Of a DNA stretch of 64,000 nucleotides, positions 10,546-24,009 are shown one piece after another; position 1 is the first letter of the stretch, and each line of letters begins with the position of its first letter. The DNA is from Chelonoidis abingdonii (lineage: Eukaryota; Chordata; Testudines; Testudinidae). The notes below the pieces were generated by a model that did no database searches, was not told the origin of the DNA, and saw nothing but the letters and a program-made list of their open reading frames with translations. The translations under genes and the position numbers were made by a program. The stretch lies in NCBI RefSeq assembly GCF_003597395.2, contig NC_133771.1, positions 125,400,099-125,464,098 of the forward strand, in the 5' to 3' direction.

Positions 10546-12005
10546 GAGCCATTAGTTCCCCAGAAAGAGCAATTTAGTTTTCATTTCTTGTTTTGAGGTT
10601 GGCTTTTTCTGTTTGCAATTCCTGGCATTTTATCCTATGTTCTCTTTATGCCTGTGACTGATCCAACCCTGGTCAGAATGCTTGGTCAGCAATTCTACCG
10701 CTCCTTTGTACTTGGAAAATTAAACCAAAATGCACTTTCCTTTCTATATGCCGGAAAACTTGTGAATCCTCAGCTGGATAATTGGTTGAGATTTCCTTTC
10801 TGTTTGGTGGCAGAACAAGAACAGATATTAATTGTAAAATATACTGGGATTTGTCTCCCTTTCCAATGTTTTCCTTTCTTGCCCCTTTTCATTTGAAGTC
10901 ATCTGTCTCAACATCACACATAGCTTGTTCCATCTTAGGTATATTGCAAGCTTCTTAGATCTTTATTTATCCATAAATGTCTGTGGTGATCTGTAAGAAA
11001 AGAATAACAATTTGTATCAGTGAGCCCTAAAAGCAAACATTAAGTCTATACTCTGCCAAACACTCACTCATGCTGATTAGCACCCATAGGAGCGTGTCCA
11101 TTGAAACGGATGGCTCTGTTTACAGAGTAAGGAACAACATAGCATGAATAAGACTGGCAGAATCTGGCCCTGAATAACTGTGTTTTCTCTTATCCAGTTA
11201 ATTGCACACAGCTGTCTGGGAAATCCTCAAATGAGTTAAGCAGCTTTATTATTGACCTGACCTGAATAATTTATAGTTTTTTCTCTACATGATGATGGCT
11301 GCTGATATGGGTTACTAATTGAAACGCTTCACTGTTTAGAGAGGGCCCGATTCTCCATTGCTGTGCACCTTGTGTAGCAAAGGAAGTGCAAAATGCTGCC
11401 GTTGTGATTTGGTACCCACTTTACACCAATGTACATGACTGGCCATGCACTCATTCACACAAATGCAGGGCAATAGAAAATCAGGCTGAGTGAATGGTCA
11501 TTTCAAAATGCACCCAGCTGTATGTCCAAATAACTGCAACCTAAAGATCAATGTTTCTTAACTGCACAGTGAGCATGAATAAATGTGAATGCTGCAGCCT
11601 GTGAGGCACAGAGGTCCTATCTGAACTATGGCATTGAAGGCTGGTAGGCAAAACAGATACGGTATGTAAAGGCAATTATGCAACACAGAGCAGTCTGTGT
11701 GTTTGGAAAGTGCCTAGCACATGGGGCCACTAACCCAAACTTGGTAATTATACATATAAAAAAATCACACCAACAGGCAATGTTGTTCTGCCTCCCTGAT
11801 CAGTGTGGACAGTAATTGGTTTTCTGAGGCCCATGGTAGGCAAATCATACTGTAGATTACTTCACTAGATACAGTGGTCACTATTAGAAAGTCATAATTT
11901 GCCATCATTTAGCACGGAGGCACACTAGTGTTTTCCTGTTCCTAAAATAGTAAAGAACTGATATCTGTTGGCAAATGTTAACTGATTAATGGTTAGTGTC
12001 AAAGA
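10546..12005. other. Non-coding, nothing recognised
   Basis: No exon, RNA gene or clear mobile element was seen. A short stretch at about 11690-11740 ('gtgcctagcacatggggcc') resembles the old repeat also found at 45.95 kb. Confidence 0.5.
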
Positions 12006-12590
12006 CTGTGGAAGACTAGTATCAGTGACCTGCACATGGGTGGTCTGGCCTGGTGGTTAGCATGGTATTCAGGAACCAAAGGCCAAATCCAGAGTCAGGA
12101 GCTAGATATCTGAGCTAAAAGTCAGAGCCAGGCTCAGACAGGAAATGGGAACTGAAGCCGAGGGTCAGCACTCTGTCAGAAGTCAAAAAGCTGTAGCCTA
12201 GGTTTGGAGCATCAGAAACCAAAGTGACAGGGTTCAGGGACCAGAACAAAGCTGGGGACAGGAACAGGGCAGGGTTGAAGTCAGGAACCGGGAACGAGGC
12301 TGGGAGCTGGGTAGCGGATGACACGGTCTGTAGCAGGAGCAAGCCAGGATCCACCTTGTTGCACAGACAACTTCCTGTGCCTCTTTCTGGCTCAAATACT
12401 GTACTCAGCCCAGTCAGATCCCTGTGGGTGGTACCTTTAGGGCTCCTAATTCTCCAGTCACTAGTAGAGCCATTGGGTGAAACTATGGATGTGGCAGTGG
12501 CCTATGGGCCTTTGTTCAGGACCTGCAAATCTCACAGCTCCAGCCTTGGATTCAAAGATAATGAGCCGGACTCTTATTAGGCTCCCACTC
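12006..12590. other. Unassigned repeat-like block
   Basis: The sequence has many quasi-repeats of 'caggaac', 'gggacagg' and 'agccagg', unlike the AT-rich flanks, and may be a diverged LTR or other retroelement. TG..CA ends with a target duplication were not found. The ORFs on both strands (12115-12354 and 12224-12580) follow the purine-rich composition and are not credible proteins. Confidence 0.35.
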
Positions 12591-14955
12591 TGACAGTGTA
12601 AAGGAGCCTTAAAATGGATGGAAGTGTAATTTCCTTCCACTATTAAACCTCTTTACATAGACAAAGTGGTCTAAAAGGGCCTTATTGTAAATTAGAATCT
12701 GCCCTCTAGTCTCTACCACAGTTCCTTAACACACACATGGAATCATGTTTTCTTCACATTAGTCATAAAAACAAATTTGTGTTACAACATGGATGCCCCT
12801 AGCCACAACAGACAACTGTCCTAGGACATAATTCACTTGTGGTGTGGACAGGACCTTCAGTGCAGCACCTGAGACACTCTCAACATTTCAGCCAAAGCTT
12901 GCATCCTCCTTCTTTCCTGTGATTTCTTCTGACCTTCACAAAGGTCTTGTTCATACTGAGGTTTTTTTTAAAATCACGCCCCCCCCATACAACTTGCTGG
13001 TCAGTGTGTGTTATGTGTCCCCCCGCCCCCATGTCCAATCCACAGATGATGAGAGTTTGTTACAGAGCTTGGATTATAAGCTCACAGTGTATTAGTCTAT
13101 GCCTTCAGTTCTAGGGATCCCTGGATCCATTCCTAGGTATATCAGCCTGGATGATGACTCTGCATTACTGATCTCTGGATCAGTTCTCCAGTGCGTTAGC
13201 CTAGAGGATGGCTTAGCATTAGTGCTAGTACAGGTCTTTAAGTTACAATAATCTTAGAAGTTACTTGTACAAATAAGAAGCATAAATGCATAGAAAGAGG
13301 TGTGGGTTTTTTAAAGTTGACAGTGACCTTTTATATCACAGTACAAATGTCTGACCCTTAGTTGATCAGATTCTAGACAGGTTGGATAACCCACGGATAT
13401 GTTAATGTAGAAATCTAGTATTTCACCCTCATGTCTCATGTGTAGATAAAGTGGCATTTTTAGACTATAAAGACTTGGGTAGCTACTCAAAGTGTAACTT
13501 TTGACTGAGCTGAGCTTAGCAAAGTCATGATTCAGATAACTGCAGAGGCATGTGCTTGTGCACATGCAGTATGTCCACTTCACTTTTAATGAAGAAATGG
13601 CTTGGAAGCTAACTGCAGAGTATTTCTTTTTTATGGGTGAGAAAATTATTTCGGAATATTGTCCATTACTGACCTGCATCAGGATCTGACTGAGTGTGGA
13701 GTTCCTGGGACCAGTGATGATAGTGGTCTGAATATTTCCTTGAGTTTGGTTTTATATGATGTCTTTAAGAAGTTCTATTGCTAACTTTTTGGAACCTTAA
13801 AACTTTCAGTAAATGGCTTTCCTTCCCACAGAACTAAAATATACAACAGATAACGTGGAATAAAGCAATTTAAAAGAAGGGCAGTTCTATCACAGGAATT
13901 GAATTATGAACAGTAATAGCATTACAGCTATAAAGGACAATAACATGCAATGCTTTCAGTTTGCATTTTATAGAAACAGAGAAATGGATTTTGTCTTTGT
14001 TATTTTAAGATGTACTTTTTGATATTCCAGTGACTAAGCTTCATCTTTGACAGCTGCTGATAGAGAAGGGAAAATAATACTGAGCTGACATATCCGGTAT
14101 TTTTGTTCTTAGCAAGTTTGTACTTTTGGGACATCACAATCTTTTTGGATCTATGAGAGGTCCCCAGCATGAAAGGAAAACAGAGATAGTTGATTTTCTT
14201 TCTTGAGTTCATGATGAAGCTTGAATTCATGCTTTCTGACTTTATGGGTCTGAGAAGTTTTTGGCAATTTCTGTGGAAAGTTAAACATGCATTTGAAGTA
14301 CAGAAGAAATGGAAAGACATAAACATGTGAATCTTTGTTGGATTAAAAAAATCTTTGCTACGTTACAGGATAAAGTAGTCACTTTTGCATATTTTTGGAC
14401 TCCAAACTCTCAGATCCAAACATGTGAAAGTTCAGGGACATTAACTTTGGGAGTATTCCTAGCTGTATATTTGGCTGACAAACCCCCAGGCCACAACATC
14501 TCTAATAGTGAGTGAGTGTGGATCCAGACCTATGCTTAACTTCAAAAGTTTCTCACATTCCTTCAACTGTTACTTTTATTTTCTTAACCTGTTTTTACCC
14601 TGCTTTCTAATGTGTTAGCTTACTAACTAGCTTTTTATCTAGTTGCTAACTAGTTAGCAAGACAGAACAGCTGTAAAGCATTCACAGGAATTTGGTGATT
14701 GCTGAAGTCCTACACCTAAGTTCTTCATTAGAGCCCTGACAGAGGAACAACAGGAATGTAAAAAAAGTTACTCCCCTGACCTAAAACCAGCATCCAGAGG
14801 AATGAACTCTTGTTTTAACCTGTGAAACTGTGCTACAAGAAATCAAGAGGCCAAGAGTTTGGCAAGATTCAAAAAAGGCCTAACTATTTCTATGGCTATT
14901 AAAAACAGCCACAGGTACATGAAGTAGGATAAAAATAGGCATATAAATCATCATA
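12591..14955. other. Non-coding, nothing recognised
   Basis: AT-rich single-copy-looking DNA with short runs (C-run near 12979, T-run near 12963). No splice-bounded frame with FN3-like residues was seen here, and the signal-peptide exon of FNDC1 was not found. Confidence 0.5.
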
Positions 14956-14963
14956 CTTTAGGG

Positions 14964-15093
14964 CAGCAGTTTTCAACTTGTGGTCCATGGACTCCTGGGG
15001 GCTCACAGACTATGACTAAGATTTCCAAATGGGTCCACACCTCCATTTGAAAAGTTTTAGGATCTGCAAATGAAAAAAGGTTGAAAACCTCTG
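14964..15093. mobile_element. Short hAT MITE with perfect 8-bp TSD
   Basis: A 130-bp element starting cagcagttttcaacttgtgg and ending aggttgaaaacctctg, an inverted pair. It is flanked by identical ctttaggg at 14956-14963 and 15094-15101. It has no coding capacity and depended on a transposase in trans. Confidence 0.9.
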
Positions 15094-15424
15094 CTTTAGG
15101 GCATAATCTAACCACTAATTGTCAAGGGTTAGAAAGAAACTTGGTACAAGTAGAGAGCTGTGCTGAGTACCATAAACTTCCAGAAACCCACTCAGCATGT
15201 CCCATCAGATTAATCATATATAAAGTTTTGAACATACAGGGCCTCCTTCTCTACTCAGTGCACAGTTTTACATTCTTAATGCTTTGTTGATTTTAATGGA
15301 GTTATAACAGAGTGAAATGAGTGTAATGGAGTAGATAATTAGGCTCCTGTATTACAGTCCAGAAGTTCAGCATAAAGATAGTGTTTCTGTTTAGTTAGCC
15401 TTATAAAGAGCCCTACAATCTTAA

Positions 15425-15620
15425 TAGGTGTATTATTATTTATTAATAATAATAATAAATTATTTATTTGTATTACTTTAATACCTAGAAGCCCTAGTCA
15501 TGGATTAGCAGCTCATTACCAGCCCTAGATGCTGGACAAACAGAGCAGAAAGTCAGTCCCTTCTCCAAAAAGCTTACAAGCTAAGTAAAACAAAAGAGGC
15601 AATAAATGGATGCAGACAGA
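15425..15620 (+). repeat. TAA-rich tract plus old interspersed repeat
   Basis: An AT-rich (tta/aat)n tract at 15431-15470 leads into 'cctagaagccctagtcatggat...gctggacaaac...cagtcccttctccaaaaagcttacaagctaa'. The same order of phrases occurs at 49.73 kb and 60.07 kb, and reversed at 45.93 kb, so it is a dispersed family. Confidence 0.65.
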
Positions 15621-16121
15621 TCATAACACTGGGAGGAAGGTGACAGGCTACTATCCCTATACAGTGTGGCCTAAATTCTGCTCTGACTTACAGCCCACAA
15701 AGCCTAGCTTGAGCATCCATGGTTAGAGGAACTACTGGCAGCATGACTTCTGTACAAGCTGTGTTGCCAAGAGGTGGGGGGAGGGCAGGATGATGGAGTA
15801 GTCAGCTGGCAATCTGGAAGCAAGTTTCCTGTATTTTGAACTAAATTGCCAATGGAGGATTTCTCAAGATCTGTCCTGAGGGAGGGGTAGCCATGGATTT
15901 AGGGGGCTACACTCCCAGCCTTTTCTATGGTGAGGAGAGGTTAAAGTTAGGTAAACTCTTCCCTCCCCTCCTCCTGTGACTGAAGAACGCGTAGGTAATT
16001 CAGAGAGTTGACAGTAGGGAAGTCTCTAATACCATGGGTGGGAATAATTTGTGTGGGGAAAAGTGTGTGTGGGGGGGAGGGGGGGGCTGAATTTTCAGCT
16101 GTATAAGATTTTTAGAAAAGA

Positions 16122-16154
<33 letters not shown>
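16122..16154. repeat. (TG)n(GA)n microsatellite
   Basis: About eleven TG units are followed by about six GA units. A G-rich stretch (16066-16086) precedes it. Confidence 0.95.
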
Positions 16155-16199
16155 CACTATATGGGAACTTCTCCCTTAGTGACAGGATCACAAAGGACA

Positions 16200-16330
16200 A
16201 CATACAGGGAATAGATCACTTGATGATTACCTGTTCTGTTCATCCCCTCTGGGGCACCTGGCATTGGCCACTGTCAGAAGACAGGATACTGGGCTAGATG
16301 GACCCAGTATGGCCCTTCTTATGGTCATTA
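16200..16330 (+). mobile_element. CR1 LINE 3' end
   Basis: 'ggggcacctggcattggcc...ggatactgggctagatgg...ccttcttatg' is the sense 3' end of a CR1 copy. It has no coding part. Confidence 0.8.
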
Positions 16331-18649
<2,319 letters not shown>

Positions 18650-18759
18650 ACATCACAGTGATTGAGGATAAACATTCTCTCATTATTGAGGATGTGGGCA
18701 CATGAAGCAATGGTCATTTTCCAGTCAGACTCAGTGATCTCATCTGATTCATTGATTTA

Positions 18760-19108
18760 CAGGGCCGCCCAGAGTGGGGGCAAGTGGGGCAATTTGCCCC
18801 AGGCCCTGGGCCTCACAGGGGCCCCCATGAGAGTTTTCGGGGCCCCGGGAGTGGGGTCCTTCACTCGTTCCGGGGGCCCTGGAAAGCTCTCGCAGGGCCT
18901 GGGACCCCAGAGCTTCTTCTGCTCCAGGTCTTCAGTGGCAATTCGGCAGCAGAGAGTCCTTCCACTCCAGGACCCATCGCCGAAGTGCCCCGACGACCCA
19001 CGGCGGGGGGTCCTTCCGCCCCGGGACCCGCCGCCGAAGTGCTAGATCTTTGGCAGCAATTTGGCAACGGGGGATTCCCAGGCCCCCTGAATCCTCTGGG
19101 TGACCCTG
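18760..19108. mobile_element. hAT-like element, CAGGGCCGCCC family, copy 1
   Basis: The ends cagggccgcccagag and ctctgggtgaccctg are near-perfect inverted repeats. The flanks ttgattta (18752-18759) and ttgatctg (19109-19116) match at 6 of 8. The inside is GC-rich with internal duplications of 'gaccc..cgccgaagtgc'. Other copies are at 33020-33152 and ending at 38022. The overlapping ORFs are composition-driven. Confidence 0.75.
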
Positions 19109-19844
19109 TTGATCTGATCAAATTATTCATGTCCATCATTATAACAGTGTAGCAGGAAAACATTTTTATTCACCTTCTTTCTTGATATTAAGTGTTTTCT
19201 TTGATAATTAATGAACTCATCTGTTTGTTCACCTGTTTATAACACCCTTTGAGCATCCTGATGCAAAGCACACTGAAGTCAATAGAAAGACTCCCATTGT
19301 CATCAGTGTGTTTTGAATTGGGCCGTAAATGCCTTAGAGCAGAGAAACCCTTCCCCATGTTTAAACCTCCAGGAAGGTTTAATCAGAAAACAATGATTGG
19401 GAGAATAGGTCTGTCTACAATTTAAACTTACTCAGGTGTTGCAGATTTGACATGTATCTGTTCCCAGAACCAGTTTAAAAGCTTTGGGCCTAATTCTGCT
19501 TCTGCATCTGCACTGTTCACCCTGAATTCTTCATTAGGTAAAGAATGATAAGGAAGATAAAGGAAGAATTTGGCCTTTTGTATTCTGTGAATGAGGAGTC
19601 CTTATATTTTCAGTAATGTCCGTAGTACTTCCAATTACTATGGTTGAGCTGTGTCACAGAAAATCCCCTTAATAGTGTACCAGAAATAATACTCCTTTCA
19701 TCCAGAAATGTCATCTTAAACAATTACAGCTGAAGAGGCCTGCTTTAGGAACAAGCAACAAAGTTGTGGTTGAAATAGTCAACAAGTTCTGACTGCGAGC
19801 AGGTAGGGAAGGGGAGTCTAGGAGAAGAAAAGGGTCGCAGGAAG

Positions 19845-20060
19845 AAAGAGTGTTCTCTAGTGATTAAAGGGGCCATCTGGAAGTAAAGACTCTTGGGTTC
19901 TATTTCTGGCTCTGCCACTAATTCACTTGGGCAAGTATTGTACAACCTTGGGCATGTCACTGTTAATCTTTCTATGCCTTGGTTAACGTATGAAAAAATG
20001 GGTACCCACTTATCTCTTGAGGGTATTATGAAGCTCCTTTTGAACTGAAATCCCATTGAA
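19845..20060 (+). mobile_element. tRNA-headed SINE of the MIR type
   Basis: 'gtgttctctagtgattaaagg' (A-box region) and 'gggttctatttctggctctgccac' (B-box region) precede 'gggcatgtcactgttaatctttctatgcc', the MIR-like core. The tail is short and diverged. The reverse-strand ORF here is a shadow. Confidence 0.65.
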
Positions 20061-20606
20061 TGGGATTTGGGTGCCTAACTCTCTGTTCCTTTGAAAATTC
20101 CAACCTAAGTAATTAATTTTATAAAAGGGATGAAGGACACTATAGAAGTGCAAAGATTTTCTTTTGTGTCTTTGGAAGAGAGATATGGAGGGAAGGGATC
20201 TAACAGACAGGGAGGAGGGGACAAAAAGAGATGTTGAGAGAAGGCTAAGTAGGTGTCAACGGGATCAGTCAAAGAGGAAAAGAACCTAGATCAAGAGAGC
20301 CCTGGGGACCAGATGAGCTGAGAACAGACAGTGAGAGGTCTCTGGGACAGAAGTTCCAGAATCCTAGGGCCATGGCAGTAGAAATGAGAGAATTGCCCTG
20401 AAGCAATACAGCCGGAAGCAAAAGATCATTAATTAGAGCGCCAATTGTACGGGATGCATCTAGGCAAGGGAAGGTTTCGGTGAGGGCTTGCACACAGATT
20501 TAAAAGTACATTTGCAATAATATTATTTTAAGTAGTTGGGCTTTTTTAATTATTTTCAAACGTTGGTCTTGCAAAATGTTCATATTTCTCCAATTATTTT
20601 TTAGCA

Positions 20607-20918
20607 CAGGGGTAGGCAACCTATGGCACATGTGCCGAAGGCAGCAGGCAAGCTGATTTTTAGTGGCCCTTATACTGCCCGGGTCCTGGCCACTGGTCCG
20701 GGGGGCTCTGCATTTTAATTTAATTTTAAATGAAGGTTCTTAAACATTTTAAAAACTTTATTTACTTTACATGCAACAATAATTTAGTTATATATTACAA
20801 ACTTATAGAAAGAGACCTTCTAAAAATGTTAAAATGTATTACTGGCATGCGAAACGTTAAATCTGAGTGAATTAAATGAAGACGCGGCATGTTACTTCTG
20901 AAAGGTTGCCGACCCCTG
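20607..20918. mobile_element. Non-autonomous hAT element (GGTTGCC-type ends)
   Basis: A 312-bp element starting caggggtaggcaacctatgg and ending ggttgccgacccctg, with inverted ends. Flanks are ttttagca (20599-20606) and gtttagaa (20919-20926), 6 of 8 identical. The AT-rich middle is typical of this family. Confidence 0.85.
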
Positions 20919-21190
20919 GTTTAGAACTTCAGTTTGAGAGTGGAGAATAATTAAAGTATGCATGTCACACACAATACATTCTTCACTACATTTTACTCCA
21001 TTGTCTCTAGCTAAAGTATATTTCTATGTGGAAAAGTTAAAGTTACAAAGGACTTTCCTAATTTTTATACTATCGGCTCATCTTTCTCTCTGTTGGAAAA
21101 CAGTCAGCAGGCTATGGATTGTATCTGATTTCATATTTCATTCTAAGTTAAACTGTTGGTAAATCAAATGGCCTACTATAGCTCCTGGAG

Positions 21191-21314
21191 ACTTGAAACA
21201 GTGGCTTGATGTAAACCATATGTTTTAGAGCTGGGGTAATGTAACCAGCAAAAAGTACAGCAGAGAACCACAGTGGAGTGAACCATCTAGTTTACAGAGC
21301 TGATGGCCCACCTG
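21191..21314 (+). pseudogene. FNDC1: FNDC1 exon 3 relic: second half of FN3-1, disrupted
   Basis: The right part is clearly homologous. Codons from 21257 read [20 protein letters not shown] against human [20 protein letters not shown], ending in phase 1 with a gtaagt donor at 21315. The left part starts well after an AG at 21189-21190 (phase 1, then LKQWLDVN against human LKYIKVN). It then lacks about 20 bases relative to human, hits TAG at 21226-21228 in that frame, and TAA at 21242-21244 in the frame of the conserved right part. The TAA falls exactly where human has the Tyr of 'VVYF'. Two AGs further right (21247-21248 and 21259-21260) would give in-frame shortened exons starting at 21249 or 21261, but they lack a good pyrimidine tract. 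I infer decay or drastic shortening. Sequencing error is less likely, because substitutions are also concentrated here. Confidence 0.75.
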
Positions 21315-21843
21315 GTAAGTTTAGCTGGAATAAAAGGGTGGCTTTTTGCATTCTAATTGGACTTGAAGGGGTAATGCCAGTGATTACGCTTTGCTGTCGT
21401 CTTATCTCACACCAGAATGTATGTGGGTTTCACAGTAAGCCATATGTACCGTGCGGATGGCTGTATTATGTGGTTAGGCTCTAGAGACCAGCTCCATAGC
21501 CCACTGAAGAAAACGGAGGGACTTCCAGTGGACTTTGGATGAGACTCTGAATGAAAAGACTGAAAATTGATGTTGCAATAGACACTATGAGTGCTTTCAA
21601 GATAAACTGAATGCAGAAGATAACTTATCCCTCAACTGGTGAACATAAATTAAAAATACATACATGAGCAATTCTGTAAAAATACAGCAAAAAAGTGTTT
21701 TTGACTGTTAGCACTGCATATTCTGTAAGTCCAGGACACATAGCAGACTGCTTCTCAGAAGATAACAAAGTGTAACAATGAAAGATGAGAAGCCAAGCTT
21801 CCTTTTTTTCTACCTATAAAGGGTCATTTCCCTAATTTAGGAG
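21315..21843. other. Intron between exon 3 and exon 4 relics
   Basis: 529 bp, AT-rich, with no repeat recognised. A pyrimidine-rich run (21800-21813 and 21828-21839) precedes the exon 4 relic. Confidence 0.5.
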
Positions 21844-21909
21844 GTGAATGAATTAAGGCTGATGGCTTTGCCTTTATGGATCCAGGACCATTTAATGGAA
21901 CCACGACAA
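21844..21909 (+). pseudogene. FNDC1: FNDC1 exon 4 relic: linker after FN3-1 with nonsense codon
   Basis: The 66 bp have the same length and phase (1 to 1) as the human 22-residue segment [22 protein letters not shown], and much of its text: GE, stop, I, then ..DGF..., then PGPFNGTTT. The third codon is TGA (21849-21851) where human has Trp TGG. An AG at 21842-21843 gives the acceptor. The donor is gtattt (21910-21915), weak next to the gtaagt donors of neighbouring exons. The rest of the exon has no further stop. If spliced normally it would end the protein after FN3-1. If skipped from a shortened exon 3 to exon 5, the frame is kept. Confidence 0.8.
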
Positions 21910-21915
21910 GTATTT

Positions 21916-23575
21916 TTTCTCACTTGGTTCATGTATCCAACAAAGCGCAAGCTGCCAAGTGCTTTGTGCTTCTATCACACATGCATTCCTTGACAATCAT
22001 TTCATTTATATCTCATTGTCAAACTAATCCCATGTGCAACATACAGTACTTTTTTTTTTCATTTGATCCATGTCTTTTGCAGCTCCTGTGCTGTATAGAA
22101 CACTTCAGTATGCCCCATTACTGTGAGCATCAATCAGTCACTGTCACTGTGTGCTTAGGAATGGAGTTGTCTCAGGCTGTGTATTTGTTATTATCCTGGT
22201 GGTGGTATTGATGTATTCTACTCAAAGATAGTGGTCCAGATGTCTGTACCAATTAAATTAATCAAATTAATTAATTAAGCCTACCTTCTTGTAGCAACAA
22301 CAGATAAGACAAACTCATACGACCCACAAAGCAATAGCTTTAAAAGGGAAACATGTTCTAATGAAGACTTACTAGAACAGGAGGCTGTGTAACATAATGT
22401 ACAAAATAGACATTGTCCGTCTCTGCTATGTATTTGAATCCATATGAGTGTACTTATTTATGTTGGCATCTGGTGCAGTGCTCATGTCAGCCAGCAGTGT
22501 TATTTTGTTGATGATGAGAAAAATGTTTAGTGGTTTCTTTTTTTTATGCTTCGTCTTGTTGTGTCCTCAAATTGCTTCCCACCACATCCGTTCACATGCG
22601 ATTGCCTGATCTCTGCACTCCATTGGGTCACTTGAAGAACATTTGCACTCAAGCAGCTGGCATCTCAGGAGATGCTTCATATTTTGAGGTGCTCTGCTGT
22701 AGCCACAAGTATTGGGGCCATTGATGTAGCCCCTTTGATCATCATGTTGCTAGACCAGCCAATTCCAATGCAGAGCCTATTAAGGCGACACCACATAGTC
22801 CAGGGCTGGTCTGCACCCGATGGTAAGTGCTCAGTTGGTGGGATCCGGAGAAGAACCCTTCACATGGTGGTCCCTGTCAGCCTTAAAGGTTGTGCATCCT
22901 ACTAAACACCTTGTGCAACTGCTTTTTTATGCTTAAAACTTTTGAATGTACAAACATACTAGCAGAGTTAATGAGGGTTTTTTTGGGAAAGAGGGGGCAT
23001 ACTGGGGGAGAGGTAAGTACAACATAACTCAACTGGGCAGCACAATGTAGGATTTTTGTTTCTAGTCAAATTCAGTTTTATGGATATGGCTGACAAGCTG
23101 CAAGCAGAACAGTCTCCATTTTAGGTGATGAAAAGGGCATGTGATATCTACAATTTAAAATACATCCAGATGCATTTCTATCAAGTAACAATATTTTGAG
23201 CATATGTGGTATGTTCATGGCAAATGGAGAAGTTAGATTAAAACCATACAATACTCTTCTGGAAGGTTGCAACATAGCATAGTTCTTAAAATTCAGAACC
23301 GTAACAGACAAGAACCCTAAAAAGAGAGGGAAAGCAGAATGTTTTGTAAGACAGAGTGGCACAACTCACCCTACCTTGCTCTAGGCTGGCTCTTTGCAGA
23401 CTAAGTGCTGCTGGATCCAGATCACATTCTTCCCTACGATGCCCCCTAGCTTGCAAGCAGAACCAGGAGAACCCCTGAGAATTTAAAGTGATAGCTTATA
23501 ATTTTAACACAGTTTTCAAAACACCACAGTATGTAGCAATTTTCCTCAGACTCTCAAACTACTGCATAAGTGTTA
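21916..23575. other. Start of the 20.6-kb intron before exon 5
   Basis: Nothing is assigned apart from short AT-rich runs near 22255-22280 and a T-run at 22050-22060. The ORFs at 22530-22905 read through text of mixed composition and show no domain. No exon with FN3 or signal-peptide features was recognised. Confidence 0.45.
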
Positions 23576-23579
23576 ATAA

Positions 23580-24005
23580 ATTAGTAAAGCCTCACAATTC
23601 CTCTGAGATAGGTAAGTATTATTGTAGCCATTGTACAGATAGGTAATAATAGTGTATCTCCCAACATTCCAAGTGATCAAAGTAGAGCAGGCACCATTCA
23701 GGTTTGGCCTATCCGGCCCTCCATAGATGGAGACAGAGCCAAATTTGACTAGCATTGTGACCTAGCACACAGGGGCTCAATGCCACTCAGGTTTGGCTCA
23801 TCTGGTCCTCCGTAGATTGAGATGGAGGGACAGTCGGGCCAAACCTGAGTGGTGCTATGACTCATGCACCAGTTTGCAGCATCACACAGTTTGGGGGCCC
23901 TCTCAAACAGGGAGCCTGTGCCAAACTTGACACCGAAGCCCCATGTCCTGTTTGAAGGCAGATGTTCCCACAAAACCTCGGACTGTTGGGAAGTATATAG
24001 CAGCT
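23580..24005. repeat. MIR-like piece plus foldback element with internal direct repeat
   Basis: 23588-23645 has a MIR-type 3' text ('ctctgagataggtaagtattattg'). From 23651, 'gtatctcccaacattcc' faces 'ggactgttgggaagtatata' at about 23983, an inverted pair. Inside, a unit starting 'ccattcaggtttggc' (23690) recurs as 'ccactcaggtttggc' (23781) and again inverted as 'gccaaacctgagtgg' (23840). This suggests a DNA element with arrays of one motif in both directions. The family is not identified. Confidence 0.5.
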
Positions 24006-24009
24006 ACAA

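Noticed and set aside
9813..10547. 244-residue open frame in GC-rich DNA
   Set aside because: It runs through a solo LTR with internal tandem repeats, over the LTR boundary and into CR1. Frame and content are composition artefacts.
20962..21162. An open frame after a 'tctctag' acceptor-like site (21010), in phase 1, considered as the true exon 3
   Set aside because: Its translation (KVYFYVEKLKLQRTFLI...) lacks the FN3 E-F strand pattern and the conserved TAENHSG end, and no donor fits. The clear TAENHSG...PPG homology lies at 21257-21314.
21844..21909. Stop codon read as selenocysteine (TGA)
   Set aside because: FNDC1 is not a selenoprotein family, human has Trp there, and no SECIS element can be assessed because the 3' UTR is outside the window.
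22530..22905. Two overlapping open frames considered as an unknown exon
   Set aside because: No homology recognised, no consistent acceptor/donor pair, and no FN3 or signal-peptide features.
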